Below are positions 1 through 10,133 of a stretch of DNA of 23,809 nt, piece by piece. The notes beneath the pieces are model-generated. The model was given only the letters and a program-made list of their open reading frames with translations, had not been told where the DNA came from and made no database searches. Made by a program: the position numbers and the translations under genes. Origin of the DNA: a virus; the IMG/VR virus record IMGVR_UViG_3300010389_000142, positions 1 to 23,809 of that record. One strand, given 5' to 3'. Numbering within the stretch: the stretch's first letter is position 1; each line of letters begins with the position of its first letter.

Positions 1-1326
1 CACGAATCCTTTCTTAAAACAGCAAAGAACCCTGTGAATGTAAGGAAGCTATTACAGTTAATTGGTGTTAAATTCAGAGGACCATCTTCATCTGCGGCAC
101 AGGCCGTAGCAACTGTTATAGGATCAGGTGGAGTTCCTTTAACCATACCAGTAGCGTCCAGGGTGTTTACAAAGAAATCACCTGAAGATGGTGAGATTGT
201 TAACTATACCTTATATCAAACAGATAACGGACAGATACTTGACATTGCGGCAACAAACGAAATAAACCTAGAGGTTGCCGATTCAGATTTAGGGACTGGG
301 CAAGCTTGGAGTAATCTTGTTCTAGTAGAAGGTGCTCTAGTTGAAGACTCAGGAACTTTTGCTGATACTGATGTTTTAAAATCAGTTTCTCTTAGTCGGG
401 GTCCTGTGATTGATGGTAGTGTTCAAGTATTTATTGATACTGGTGATTCTAATTCAGAACCTTATAGAGAGGTTGCGTCTTTATTATCAACATCTTCATC
501 CGATCAAGCCGCGTTTGAATTAATATATAACGGTGACTACACTGCTACTGTTCTGTTTGGAGATGGTGTTAGCGGTAAGATTCCTCCAACAGGGTCCACT
601 TATAGAATCTTGTACAGAGTTGGTGGAGGAACCAGAGGAAATGCAGCCACCTCTCAAGTTAGAGATACAATTGTATCAGATGAAGGGGCTTCGTTAACAG
701 TAGAAAATATACTTCCATTCACAGGAGGAAATGATGCTGAAACAATTGACCACGCTAGGAAGTATGCACAGTTAACCTTTAGACAGCAGGATCGTTATGT
801 CTCATTGGATGACTATACAACAGTAGGGAATACTTTTAAATCATCTACAGGAGCATCAGCTAAGGCTATAGCTGCTACTAGAAAAGCCTATAGCTCTGCT
901 AATGTCATTGATCTATATGTTGTGGAAGTTGCTTCTGACCTACAACTTCAAAAGGCTTCCATAGCCTTTAAGAGTGATTTGTTAAAACACATCTCTACAA
1001 AGAAAATGATTACAGATGAAGTTGTTGTAGTCGATGGTCTTATACGAACCATAGATCTTAATATGGAGGTTAGTTTAGATAGAAGATTTGAAAATAAAGA
1101 GGGATCATTGAAGGCTGCTATCTCACAAGTAATTCTAAACTACTTCAATGTCAACAACAGGGAGTTTGGTCAGGACTTTATACCAGAGCTTGTATCTAGA
1201 GAGGTGTTCCAGAAAATACCTGAGGTAAGACTTGCAAAGATATTAAACTACTCAGAGCCAGTAAGCCTTGAGTTTAATGAAATTCTACAGTTGAACAACT
1301 TTTACATAGGATTCAATTATGTCTAA
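1..1326 (+). CDS. 6: Baseplate wedge protein, gp6 / baseplate-J-like (5' partial)
   Basis: The reading frame is open from the first base, so this is the C-terminal 441 residues of a longer protein; the GTG at 34 is internal, not a start. T4 gp6 (about 660 aa) and P2 gpJ are related wedge subunits that form the ring around the baseplate hub. Visible family signatures are FGDGVSGKIPPTGS followed by YRVGGGTRGN (about nt 553-645), then FTGGNDAET with FRQQDRYVSLDDY (about nt 718-816). This is the usual baseplate-J order. The C-terminal part alternates beta strands and helices, as in gp6. The next gene begins inside the last codons of this one, and it is gp7-like, matching the 6-7 gene order of T4. 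Family assignment is confident. The missing N-terminus lies upstream of the window. Confidence 0.86.
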   Translation, partial: HESFLKTAKNPVNVRKLLQLIGVKFRGPSSSAAQAVATVIGSGGVPLTIPVASRVFTKKSPEDGEIVNYTLYQTDNGQILDIAATNEINLEVADSDLGTGQAWSNLVLVEGALVEDSGTFADTDVLKSVSLSRGPVIDGSVQVFIDTGDSNSEPYREVASLLSTSSSDQAAFELIYNGDYTATVLFGDGVSGKIPPTGSTYRILYRVGGGTRGNAATSQVRDTIVSDEGASLTVENILPFTGGNDAETIDHARKYAQLTFRQQDRYVSLDDYTTVGNTFKSSTGASAKAIAATRKAYSSANVIDLYVVEVASDLQLQKASIAFKSDLLKHISTKKMITDEVVVVDGLIRTIDLNMEVSLDRRFENKEGSLKAAISQVILNYFNVNNREFGQDFIPELVSREVFQKIPEVRLAKILNYSEPVSLEFNEILQLNNFYIGFNYV

Positions 1327-4300
1327 GTATTACAAAAGAAACTATGTCGATGTACTTCAAATCATAACCCCTGAGTATTACAAAGGGCTAGATAAAGTAA
1401 TAGCTCCAGAGAGTCTTGATATAGTAGATGAGATACTTAGATCAGATATAAAACTAATTGAAGAAGAGCTTTATTGTGATGTTATAAAATCTGAACCTAT
1501 AAAAACAATACTAGGATACAGCACAGCAACCTTATATGCCTCTGGTCTTCTGCCTTATTTTGTAAAGAAAAACAATCTAACAGATTTAACCCTAGAGGAA
1601 TTAGATCTAAATGTAATTCAAAGATTAGGGTATTCTATTGATGGTTATACAAAAGAAGAGTTTGCCACTTTCGTATCTGGAACACTCATACCAAAAATTA
1701 CAATAGGAGCTTTCGGAGCACCCTCAGATCTTTACGCTGCTACAAACGGTTTATTAGGATCGGACAACGAAGCTTCTCACCGATTCATGTTTGAAGAGCT
1801 AGGTCTTTTATACCTACTCACCTATGAGCGCACTGGAATAAACTTCAAACCTTATTTAGCTGAACTGTTTGTAAATAAGCTGTACGGAGGACAGAGACTA
1901 ACTTTAGTAGATGCCTTTAAGGCTATTAAGGAGGCACTATTTGATACTGGTAATGTTAATGTTTTAGCCAAGCTCCTACCCGATAGTTTTTCTGTGGATT
2001 CAGATGATACTTGGACTAGTGGAACACAGCAACTTGACAAGCTAAAAACCTGGGTTGATGTACTTTACTCGGTTGATTATGCTCAAGAGGATGATTCTTA
2101 TATAGAAAGTATTCTTTACGACTACTTTGAAAATAATATATCTCCTAATACTATTACACAGAACGGACCTCTGTTCAAACTTCAGAGAGCAATTGGATTC
2201 CTGATATCAGATATAAATGATCAGGTGCTTAGGCTAGATACTCTGAATTCAATATCCGATTGCCCAGATGAGTTTCTACCATATCTAGCTGACATTGTAG
2301 GGTGGAAGCTTTACACATCTAAACCAGATTCTTGGAGGAGACAGCTTTACAGTGCAATCAGTCTGTATCACCAGAAAGGAACAGCAGCAGGCTTAGAGAA
2401 CCTTATAAAGGTTGTTCTACCCTCATTTGATTTAGACTTCAGCGCAGCTTACAATGAGTTCCATGAATCATACATTCCCAACCTACTATATTATCTTTTA
2501 AAGACAGACTCTTTTATAACAAGTAGTCTAAGTGGTTGGACCTCTGATAAAGCTGTAGACTATACAGAGGGAGAAAGGGATCCACAGAATTTAGACACCT
2601 CTATACGCTACATTGTAGATCATTTGCTATTAAGATGCGTAGATCAGTTCCCACACTTATTCTCAGTAAGAGGATACCAATTCAATATCTATGACCCAGA
2701 GTTTGTATTCAATTACAGAGGAAGGGATTTCCCAATACCCCCATGGGAGGAGGAGAACTTCTACAAAGACTGTGCAGTTTCTGAAGACTTATTAGAGTAT
2801 CTTAGAGATGAGCTTATATGTTTAGGAGTCACTCAAGAATACGCGGATGATTTCTTTAACTATACCCTATCAAACACTGCTGACGGTAAGACAGATCCTA
2901 TATTTTATAACAACGGATTCCTGTTCTTAACATCAGGATTACAGCTTCCTCCTAACTATAGCTATCTAATTAATAACTACAAAAGAGAGAGCTTTGATTA
3001 CATTCCCATGTGGAACGGAAAGTCCTCTCATTTCAACTTAACTGTATCTTCAACAGCAATAGAGGATGAATTCTTTAATCCAGGCGCGTTTGATAGAAAA
3101 GACTTCTTTGATTCTTTGGAAGCCATACCGTCATTCACACCAGCAAAAGCAATATCAAGGGTACATGTTGATCTCCTACAAGGACAGCCTTTAATATCTT
3201 ATGTAAAGCTATCCCCTAGATTCAATGTTAAACTCACCTCTACGCCAGATGTCTCATCAACCTTAGCAGGATGGCATGTAAGTGGACTAGACATGCGTAC
3301 AGAAAAGGCTGGTCTTATTGGTAAGTTCAAATATGTAGGATATGGATTCGGTGGAGATGATGTTAGAGCTAGAAATAAAGCTCTACATGAGGTATATCCT
3401 ACATTTACAAGAGACAAAACCTATTTTGGAAATAAGTACAACTCAAAGACTGGATTATCCGATCTAAGCTCTTCTCCATTTACCTTGAGTGGAGACTATG
3501 TTTCTATAGAAGGAGGTAGGGGAACCAAGAGGAGAAAGGGATATCACAAGGTAATATCTGAAGGTGATTGGTTTGTAAGAGATGGATTTAATCCACCTTT
3601 ATGGCTGAACCTTGGAAGGTATACAGATGCATTTTCATCAATAGACTTTGGACCTTCAGGCTACCTGCCTCTGGGTTTAATCCCAAGCTCGTATCAGTAC
3701 CAGACCATAGAGGATACATTCAATCTCCCAGGCGTATATGAATACTGTGAAGACACAGGTTCTTCTTCAGTTTTCTTCGGTGTTCCCGTGTCTGGAACAT
3801 TTGAGACTAGAGGCGTCGATGATATTGAAATTATAAACGGCAATTACTATAAATTTAGAGATGATCTTGAGGACTTCCAAAAGATAGTATACGAGGTTAT
3901 ACAAAGAGAATTAGAAATGGAATCTATGAGGTTCGTAGAGAGGAATGAACATCTATTCAGATTCAACAAGTGGAAGAACTACCAGAAGATTATTGAGAAT
4001 GTCCTATGGAGTAGGATGGACTTCTCAAAAGATCAATACTACCAGTTCTTCTTAGACAAATATGAAAGAAGATCGGGTCTATTAGGAGGCTCTCTTAGAG
4101 GTATAAACTACCTGTATGAAAAAGACTACGCGGGCTCTGATAATATTGATATCTCTAGAGATACCTTGGACAATTTAGGAAATGGTGGAGGCACCATCCT
4201 GTCCAAGATTTATGGACCATTCTTGTACAATGGATTACTGAAAGTAGACGGAAGTGGTATCAATGGCAAGATAACTGATGTAGACTCTATTAGTTCTATA

Positions 4301-5722
4301 ACAATAAAGGGATCAGGAGGAGATTTAATAACAGCTTCTCAAGATAGCCAACTATACATAGGAGGTTATACTACTGAATATAGAGATCCTTATTACTTCT
4401 CAGGAGTTGAGTTAATCACTCATGATGAGGACAAGTCCAAGATGTATGTCTTTGATGTATCTGATGAAACCACCGTCATATCAGAAGACTCACTTCTTTT
4501 CAATAAGAACGCAACCTTCTTTAGTCTAAAATCCCAAGGGAATAGGATAAGGTATACATTCAATTACGGAGATGGAGATGTTAGCTTCGATCCAGAACAC
4601 GACTATTCTATCAATGTAAGTTCTCTATTCATGAACTTGAATAACCTACAGACTGGAGGTAAGGGCTACTCAGTATGGCTTCATACAGAGCCTGAGGTAG
4701 ACTATGAAGGAACCCTAGTATTCTGGAACTATTCCCCAAATAAAAAATGGACGAAGCATCTAGCATCCTCAGTCACAGGACCACAAGGTCGCCAGTATGT
4801 AAACGGATTAGTTCACAACATAGTGCATGATCCATCCTCTTTAACCAACGAGAACTTCTGCTTCGCTTCTGGTGATCAGAAAGGTCTTTTAAATGTATCT
4901 GTAAAAGATGTAGTGAAGGATACTATACCCTTCACAACTAAGAATAGAGGAATTTCTGTTGACCTTCCTTACTACAGATCTTTCCAACAGGTTCATAGAA
5001 AGAATCAGAAATATGTAATAGAAGTTCTACTTAATCAGGATATAGATTCAGAAGCTATCTTTGCCTTTGATGGAGTGTCTGTTATAGATGAAACTATTAG
5101 AGAGCGTGCTTTAATAGAGTACGACCTTTCCATAGATGATTATAAGCTAGAAGATATTGTCACCAACTTATTAGTAAGATACTTTGATGAAAGTGGCAAC
5201 TTAATAGAATTAGGAGAGGATATTTTAGTAGATCTTAGTGGAAATATGTTCTACAACGGTCAAAAGGTCACGGCAGCCATAGCGTTGTCGGACCAAACGA
5301 AGACACCAACTCCTAAGCCTAGGCTGTTTACCCAGGTGGAAGCTGTCCAAAAATCAATATACTATTCCAACGGAAACACTTCTCCAGACAATGTTTACGC
5401 GGGTATAATAAGACAGAATAGCTACTCAAATGATTACGCCATATCCTCTCTAGAGGTATACGGAAAGACTCGCGGTAGCTACATACAGTATAGGGAAAAA
5501 GTTAGAGAGCTTCTAAGCCCAGAGCAGTTCCTAGAAATACTTAGATTCTATAAGGAGCAATCGAACAATATAAAGAAGAGGGGCAACAACAGAATACAGA
5601 CGGACAATGGATATAGTGGTGGAAGTAGAATAAACTACAGACACATAGCTGAACAGACTAACTGGTCAGTAGCCTTAATCGCTGACGCAGCTAGATATGA
5701 CAAGATAGACTTATTAAACTGA
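1319..5722 (+). CDS. 7: Large baseplate wedge protein, gp7-like with P2 gpI-like segment
   Basis: This is a 1467-residue protein whose ATG overlaps the end of the gp6-like gene by 8 bases, with AGGA at 1308-1311 as ribosome site. Residues about 290-370 read as a phage tail protein I (P2 gpI) domain: a helical stretch, then LPYLADIVGWKL, SWRRQLY and YHQKGTAAGLENLI. T4 gp7, the partner of gp6 in the wedge core, is the accepted gpI counterpart, so position and motif agree. T4 gp7 is 1032 aa; this protein is over 400 residues longer. Residues about 1000-1250 look beta-rich, without an obvious family, and may be inserted domains exposed at the baseplate edge. The last 200 residues are charged and partly helical. 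The gene ends in TGA, which overlaps the next ATG (ATGA-type coupling). The wedge role is well supported; the function of the extra domains is not known. Confidence 0.75.
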   Translation: MSKYYKRNYVDVLQIITPEYYKGLDKVIAPESLDIVDEILRSDIKLIEEELYCDVIKSEPIKTILGYSTATLYASGLLPYFVKKNNLTDLTLEELDLNVIQRLGYSIDGYTKEEFATFVSGTLIPKITIGAFGAPSDLYAATNGLLGSDNEASHRFMFEELGLLYLLTYERTGINFKPYLAELFVNKLYGGQRLTLVDAFKAIKEALFDTGNVNVLAKLLPDSFSVDSDDTWTSGTQQLDKLKTWVDVLYSVDYAQEDDSYIESILYDYFENNISPNTITQNGPLFKLQRAIGFLISDINDQVLRLDTLNSISDCPDEFLPYLADIVGWKLYTSKPDSWRRQLYSAISLYHQKGTAAGLENLIKVVLPSFDLDFSAAYNEFHESYIPNLLYYLLKTDSFITSSLSGWTSDKAVDYTEGERDPQNLDTSIRYIVDHLLLRCVDQFPHLFSVRGYQFNIYDPEFVFNYRGRDFPIPPWEEENFYKDCAVSEDLLEYLRDELICLGVTQEYADDFFNYTLSNTADGKTDPIFYNNGFLFLTSGLQLPPNYSYLINNYKRESFDYIPMWNGKSSHFNLTVSSTAIEDEFFNPGAFDRKDFFDSLEAIPSFTPAKAISRVHVDLLQGQPLISYVKLSPRFNVKLTSTPDVSSTLAGWHVSGLDMRTEKAGLIGKFKYVGYGFGGDDVRARNKALHEVYPTFTRDKTYFGNKYNSKTGLSDLSSSPFTLSGDYVSIEGGRGTKRRKGYHKVISEGDWFVRDGFNPPLWLNLGRYTDAFSSIDFGPSGYLPLGLIPSSYQYQTIEDTFNLPGVYEYCEDTGSSSVFFGVPVSGTFETRGVDDIEIINGNYYKFRDDLEDFQKIVYEVIQRELEMESMRFVERNEHLFRFNKWKNYQKIIENVLWSRMDFSKDQYYQFFLDKYERRSGLLGGSLRGINYLYEKDYAGSDNIDISRDTLDNLGNGGGTILSKIYGPFLYNGLLKVDGSGINGKITDVDSISSITIKGSGGDLITASQDSQLYIGGYTTEYRDPYYFSGVELITHDEDKSKMYVFDVSDETTVISEDSLLFNKNATFFSLKSQGNRIRYTFNYGDGDVSFDPEHDYSINVSSLFMNLNNLQTGGKGYSVWLHTEPEVDYEGTLVFWNYSPNKKWTKHLASSVTGPQGRQYVNGLVHNIVHDPSSLTNENFCFASGDQKGLLNVSVKDVVKDTIPFTTKNRGISVDLPYYRSFQQVHRKNQKYVIEVLLNQDIDSEAIFAFDGVSVIDETIRERALIEYDLSIDDYKLEDIVTNLLVRYFDESGNLIELGEDILVDLSGNMFYNGQKVTAAIALSDQTKTPTPKPRLFTQVEAVQKSIYYSNGNTSPDNVYAGIIRQNSYSNDYAISSLEVYGKTRGSYIQYREKVRELLSPEQFLEILRFYKEQSNNIKKRGNNRIQTDNGYSGGSRINYRHIAEQTNWSVALIADAARYDKIDLLN

Positions 5723-7605
5723 TGAAAGGGACAGTCGAAGTATACAAAGTTTATGGTGACGGGAGCAGAGAATGTATCTGTTCTGAGTCCAACATGATTG
5801 TTGATGGTGCGGCAGAAAGCATTGTTCATTTTCTGACGATGCCTTCATCGGTCGCTATCATTGATAATGTTATACAGGAACGGGTCCTTGACGCATCAAA
5901 CTATATAATCCAGGGACTAGCCTTTGGAAAGGGTTCTTTGGGATATAAGAACAATGCTCACAAGTATAAGAAGCACAACCTTATTCCCAGTGCTGGGGAC
6001 CTATTAGCTATATTTCCATATTTAAATAGATATAATGTCACGGTGTCTTTATCACCTGAAAAGAACCCTTTCGATCTCTCTAGTGATGTATTTACTGTAT
6101 ATTCAAATGATAACAGTGCAGGGGGGCATTTCGATTTCTCAGGAAGAACCTTTGCAAACCCTGCCAACAATAAGATAACTTTCCCAAACTATCTTTCAGG
6201 TTCGTACAAGGCTCCTTACATATTCTCTGTAGATTTAAAAAGAAACTGGGAGTATCCTTCTCAACCTGTCGTTAGTGGTCAAGGGGCGGGCACTGGATTG
6301 ACGCAAATTGTTGTGGAGCATCATGGTGGGGTAGCTAGTGGTATACTTAGATGGAACCCTATCACTGGAGCAGCAACCACCTTATCTATTAGAAAAGATG
6401 AGCAGAATATTGCTATAAAAGAACTGGGGTCTGGGTGGTATAAAGTAGCTGTAGTATGTCCAAGTGGGAATGACATAACTAACTCAGGCATTAATGTAAG
6501 AATATACCCTGCTGGCTTGTCTTCATTAAACTCGTCCGTGTGGCAGACTGACGCCCTTGCCCCTGGCGTGGGACCTTCAGGAGGCGTTTTCCTATCAAGG
6601 CCAAGCTTAAACATAGGAAGTGTTCCAATTAATTACTTCTTAGGACAAGAGCCACATTTTATAGAAAGCTATGATCAACAAGCATTCCCATTATTATGTT
6701 CATCTATAGCAACTTATGATTTTGGAAGCACTGATGGTTTTGCACCTAGTGGTTTCTACATGCTGTCAGGTCCAGGGACATTGAGAACTAATGTCTCCTC
6801 CTACGATGCTTGCTGCTCATTACCAGCATCGCAGAACCCTTCAATGACTAGACTTGAGCCTGATACGGAGACTGATTACGAAAGCTCAACCGATCTAGAT
6901 TTAAATCTAGGCCATACTTTAAACTTCATGGGGTTCATAGGAAAGGATATAAATGTTTGGAAATATCTCCCAGATTGGACCGCCATGTCTGGCCTAACTT
7001 CAATGCCTTTACAAAGAGATTTGAGATGGTTAGGTGGCGGTGGAGGGGAGTATGCTTCTACCAACTTTTCTACTTATTACGCAGTGGTATCTGCTTTGGA
7101 TGCAGAAGCGTTTGCTAACCCAATACGAACAACAATAGAGAATGCCCTCACATCTTCAAATAGAAAACGCCAAATTGATCTGTCAGGATTCAGAAGAGCT
7201 AAGTATCAAGAACTAAATGAGGATGGAAACTCTACCGCTGTTGGAGCAACCCCTGGATATTTATCTGTATCTAGCTCAAATATAACTCTACACCCTAATC
7301 CTAAGATTACATATTTTGCATCAATAACTCCAGAGGATCTAAATGCATATAATATGTTTGGAGGAATACAGACTTTAGGCATGTATACCTTCGACTATCC
7401 AAAAATGTTATCAAACGGGCTATCACCATCAGCGGCTTTTGATAAGGATGTGGATACTGGAGATGAACCTGTGTACAAGCTGTTCTGTAGAAAAGTCTTG
7501 TCTGATAATATTGCAGCCGTAAGCGACACCTCCTCAGGTGCTACAGACTACGCTGGTATAGAGAACGCAACTAATGTAGATATAAAGTGGAGTCTTGAAT
7601 TCTAA
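5722..7605 (+). CDS. Fibre/baseplate-attached structural protein, adaptor module with inserted jelly-roll-like domain
   Basis: This 627-residue protein is the first of three neighbours sharing a module. Its N-terminus (MKGTVEVYKVYGDGSRE, then an SN-x3-DG stretch) aligns with the starts of the next two genes. The rest of the module appears only at its C-terminus: residues about 521-627 end in NVDIKWSLEF, matching LDIDWVIKL in the second gene and LVFLWTLQF in the third. About 430 residues are therefore inserted inside the module. The insert includes a probable carbohydrate-binding-type jelly-roll at about 123-303 (YIFSVDLKRN, GSGWYKVAVV, VFLSRPSLNIGS). It starts at the ATG overlapping the gp7-like stop, with no clear ribosome site, so translation is probably coupled. 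No database family is claimed. A tail-fibre or baseplate-decoration role is inferred from position and domain type. Confidence 0.6.
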   Translation: MKGTVEVYKVYGDGSRECICSESNMIVDGAAESIVHFLTMPSSVAIIDNVIQERVLDASNYIIQGLAFGKGSLGYKNNAHKYKKHNLIPSAGDLLAIFPYLNRYNVTVSLSPEKNPFDLSSDVFTVYSNDNSAGGHFDFSGRTFANPANNKITFPNYLSGSYKAPYIFSVDLKRNWEYPSQPVVSGQGAGTGLTQIVVEHHGGVASGILRWNPITGAATTLSIRKDEQNIAIKELGSGWYKVAVVCPSGNDITNSGINVRIYPAGLSSLNSSVWQTDALAPGVGPSGGVFLSRPSLNIGSVPINYFLGQEPHFIESYDQQAFPLLCSSIATYDFGSTDGFAPSGFYMLSGPGTLRTNVSSYDACCSLPASQNPSMTRLEPDTETDYESSTDLDLNLGHTLNFMGFIGKDINVWKYLPDWTAMSGLTSMPLQRDLRWLGGGGGEYASTNFSTYYAVVSALDAEAFANPIRTTIENALTSSNRKRQIDLSGFRRAKYQELNEDGNSTAVGATPGYLSVSSSNITLHPNPKITYFASITPEDLNAYNMFGGIQTLGMYTFDYPKMLSNGLSPSAAFDKDVDTGDEPVYKLFCRKVLSDNIAAVSDTSSGATDYAGIENATNVDIKWSLEF

Positions 7606-10133
7606 TGAAAGGAGAGGTCACAATAACAAAGGTTTATAAGGACGGGACTAAAGAGAAGGTCCTGTCTCAAGACTGTAATGTTCTTACGGATGGGTTTGGT
7701 ATAAATCTAACAAACCTATTTACCAGCAATCCAGCAGATGATATAGATAGGTTCAAGATTGGCTATTTTCAAGTAGGAACCTCGGGATACTATCAAGAAA
7801 CTCCAATACTGGGTGGATTACAAGAAGAGTTTGCGTATTCCTTACCACTGAATACACATAACAACTTTTATGAATTGTCATCTGCTCTAACTGATTCAAC
7901 ATCTTATGGAACTCAGGGAAACGTAAAGACTGTCGTTAGAGATGTCACTACAGTCACAAACCCTTTCTCTCCATCTGATGAGTTGGTTTACACAACTTCT
8001 TCTATGGTTCTAGCTGTCTTAGAAGATGATCCAACTACAAAGCTTACAGATAGGACAATTAATGTAAAGATAACCATTGATGAGGATTCTCTCAATGGAG
8101 TATCTATAAGAGAGTTTGGATTGTTCTCAAAGAATCCAACCAATAGACTTAAGGAAAGACCCGCTCTTGTAGCTTACAAATCTTTATCAACCCCAATAGA
8201 AAAGAATCAATATTTCAACTTGGATATTGATTGGGTAATAAAGCTTGATCCTTATCAATCAAATGTCGGAACAGATTATTACACTAACCAGGAAATAAAA
8301 AAGCTTGGTGAAATTGTAAAGTTCTATCCTTCAGTTCAGGCCGCTGGGATAAAGTTCTACTCTTATTCCATGAGTGCCTCAGATGCTACAAAAATAAATA
8401 CTTACGATGTCATTGTTGAAAGCTCTACCCCAACAACTAGAGACGGGTATTTATACTATAGTTTATCTGGTACAGCACTTTCTGGGTATCACTATGCAAT
8501 AGACCCAGGCGCGGCTTCCCCAATATTCTGGCCTAAAGGATCTCAGCAAACTGTGATTCAAGTATCTGCGTTATCCGCAGTAAGCTTCTCTGATCCATCA
8601 ACAAGGCTAGAAATTCATTTAGATGGGTTTACAGGAGGCAAGAGGGTTCCTAATCCTTTATTAGATCAAGCTCCTGATAAGTTCTATATCTTCTTTCAAG
8701 ATGATGGAACTCCTCCAACAGCAGCCCTTAGCCAGACAGGATCTGGACCTATAACAATAACGGCTACCTTGGATGCAAGCTCAAGAAGTGAGACTAGGAT
8801 CTACTTTGAGGCTTCTGGTAATGCTGCGTATGAAATTCGAGATGTGGGTCAGGCAGAAGTTCTTTCTACTGATAATCATTACATCACGGTTCGCGCTGGA
8901 CAGTATACAGGGTCACTAGACATAGCTGCTCCTGCGGGAGCATTAGTAGATGTATCTGCATTCAACCCACTATCAAGTGATACTGAGGTTAATATACTTG
9001 CCCACTCTAACGACTTCGGACCAGAAGAGCAGGTTCCAGTCAGCATAAAGATACAGGATCTTGTGGATAATTATGTATCCATAGGAACTCCTGATAGTCC
9101 ATGGTATCTTGAAAACATAGGAGCCACTGGTAAGATTTATTGGCCTGGGTATCCTACTCAGAAAACTCATTCGGGGAACGATACCTTCTCCAACGGTCCA
9201 ACTCAGTTCATGTATCTTAATACCGAGCATCTAGATGATATCAAAGCTCCTGATAAGATCCAACCAGCCACACTAGCATATGCCCCGTCATCTATTTACA
9301 TCTGGGCTCACAAGCCTACAGATTTAGATCCTGTAAACTCTGTCCCTAAAATTAGAAAGTCTTATACTTCTTATTCCTTTGATTCCTTAGGAAGAACAAT
9401 AAATCTTCCTGATCAAAGACAGCCTTACAGTTCTGATACTTCCACATTGATACTATCAATGTATGTTAAAAAGATAGATACACCGATACAGACTACACAT
9501 CCTAATTACTCAGAGCCAGAAGAAATTACTAACAGCGAGTACATTGCAATTAGATTCTATACCAGAGGATTCCTCGGAGTGGGCAATACCATAGCCCCAG
9601 GAACCTCTGTATATACTGCTACTGTTATTTTTAGATGGGTTGGTGATTATCTAGAACCGTATACCTCAGACCTTAGGGGTGCTTTTAATGGTCAGCCCCA
9701 TGAATACGGAGTATTCAGCGGAACTGCTGATGATATAACAGAGTTTGGGGTTAGCGATAGGTGGGCAGGTACAGACGGATGGCAGAGGATATTCTTCGCT
9801 ATAGAGGTCCCTCCTGAGCTTACAGACGCGGCTGCTGCAATAGACCTTACACTAGACGGGTCTGGAGCTACTCAGCAGTGGTTCATAAACCCCACGATTA
9901 CCCATGACGGAAAGCTCCCAGGGTTCACAGGCACCTTTACAGCGCCCACTACATTGTCAGGAAGTCTAATAGCATGGGCTCAATTAGAGGATATTAAAGA
10001 CAGTGTGCCTTCTACATATAATGGATTTTTACCAGCAGAATATCAGCCAAGGGACACAGCTTACTTCAGTCCTTTAGGTGGAGCCTATATATCGTCCACA
10101 TCCTCAGAACAAATATTGAATCTTACATTCTAG
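7605..10133 (+). CDS. Fibre/baseplate-attached protein, adaptor module plus Calx-beta-like and jelly-roll-like domains
   Basis: This is an 842-residue protein. Residues 1 to about 215 form the complete shared module: MKGEVTITKVYKDGTKE, NVLTDGFG, FKIGYFQVGTSG, SIREFGLFSKNP and LDIDWVIKL each have a counterpart in the 192-residue gene downstream. The following 630 residues are a composite extension. Residues about 245-364 resemble a Calx-beta repeat (YYSLSGTALSGYHYAI, closing with FYIFFQDD). A second, weaker copy spans about 375-485 (RIYFEASGNAAYEI, closing with SIKIQD). Residues about 495-780 look like a jelly-roll carbohydrate-binding fold (LILSMYVKK, DGWQRIFFAIEVP, QQWFINPTI). The start codon overlaps the previous TAA; GGAG at 7589-7592 is distant, so coupling is likely. 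It ends in TAG, the only TAG stop here. A virion fibre with surface-binding domains is the best reading; the fold names come from pattern recognition only. Confidence 0.6.
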   Translation: MKGEVTITKVYKDGTKEKVLSQDCNVLTDGFGINLTNLFTSNPADDIDRFKIGYFQVGTSGYYQETPILGGLQEEFAYSLPLNTHNNFYELSSALTDSTSYGTQGNVKTVVRDVTTVTNPFSPSDELVYTTSSMVLAVLEDDPTTKLTDRTINVKITIDEDSLNGVSIREFGLFSKNPTNRLKERPALVAYKSLSTPIEKNQYFNLDIDWVIKLDPYQSNVGTDYYTNQEIKKLGEIVKFYPSVQAAGIKFYSYSMSASDATKINTYDVIVESSTPTTRDGYLYYSLSGTALSGYHYAIDPGAASPIFWPKGSQQTVIQVSALSAVSFSDPSTRLEIHLDGFTGGKRVPNPLLDQAPDKFYIFFQDDGTPPTAALSQTGSGPITITATLDASSRSETRIYFEASGNAAYEIRDVGQAEVLSTDNHYITVRAGQYTGSLDIAAPAGALVDVSAFNPLSSDTEVNILAHSNDFGPEEQVPVSIKIQDLVDNYVSIGTPDSPWYLENIGATGKIYWPGYPTQKTHSGNDTFSNGPTQFMYLNTEHLDDIKAPDKIQPATLAYAPSSIYIWAHKPTDLDPVNSVPKIRKSYTSYSFDSLGRTINLPDQRQPYSSDTSTLILSMYVKKIDTPIQTTHPNYSEPEEITNSEYIAIRFYTRGFLGVGNTIAPGTSVYTATVIFRWVGDYLEPYTSDLRGAFNGQPHEYGVFSGTADDITEFGVSDRWAGTDGWQRIFFAIEVPPELTDAAAAIDLTLDGSGATQQWFINPTITHDGKLPGFTGTFTAPTTLSGSLIAWAQLEDIKDSVPSTYNGFLPAEYQPRDTAYFSPLGGAYISSTSSEQILNLTF

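Noticed and set aside
34-36. GTG at 34 as the start of the gp6-like gene
   Set aside because: The frame continues to base 1 without a stop, and the preceding residues (HESFLKTAKNP) read on smoothly into the protein. The gene is simply cut by the window edge.
10131-10133. TAG stop at the end of the 842-residue gene as a sign of stop-codon recoding
   Set aside because: It is followed by a spacer with a new ribosome site and gene, and TAA and TGA are also used normally; nothing suggests readthrough.
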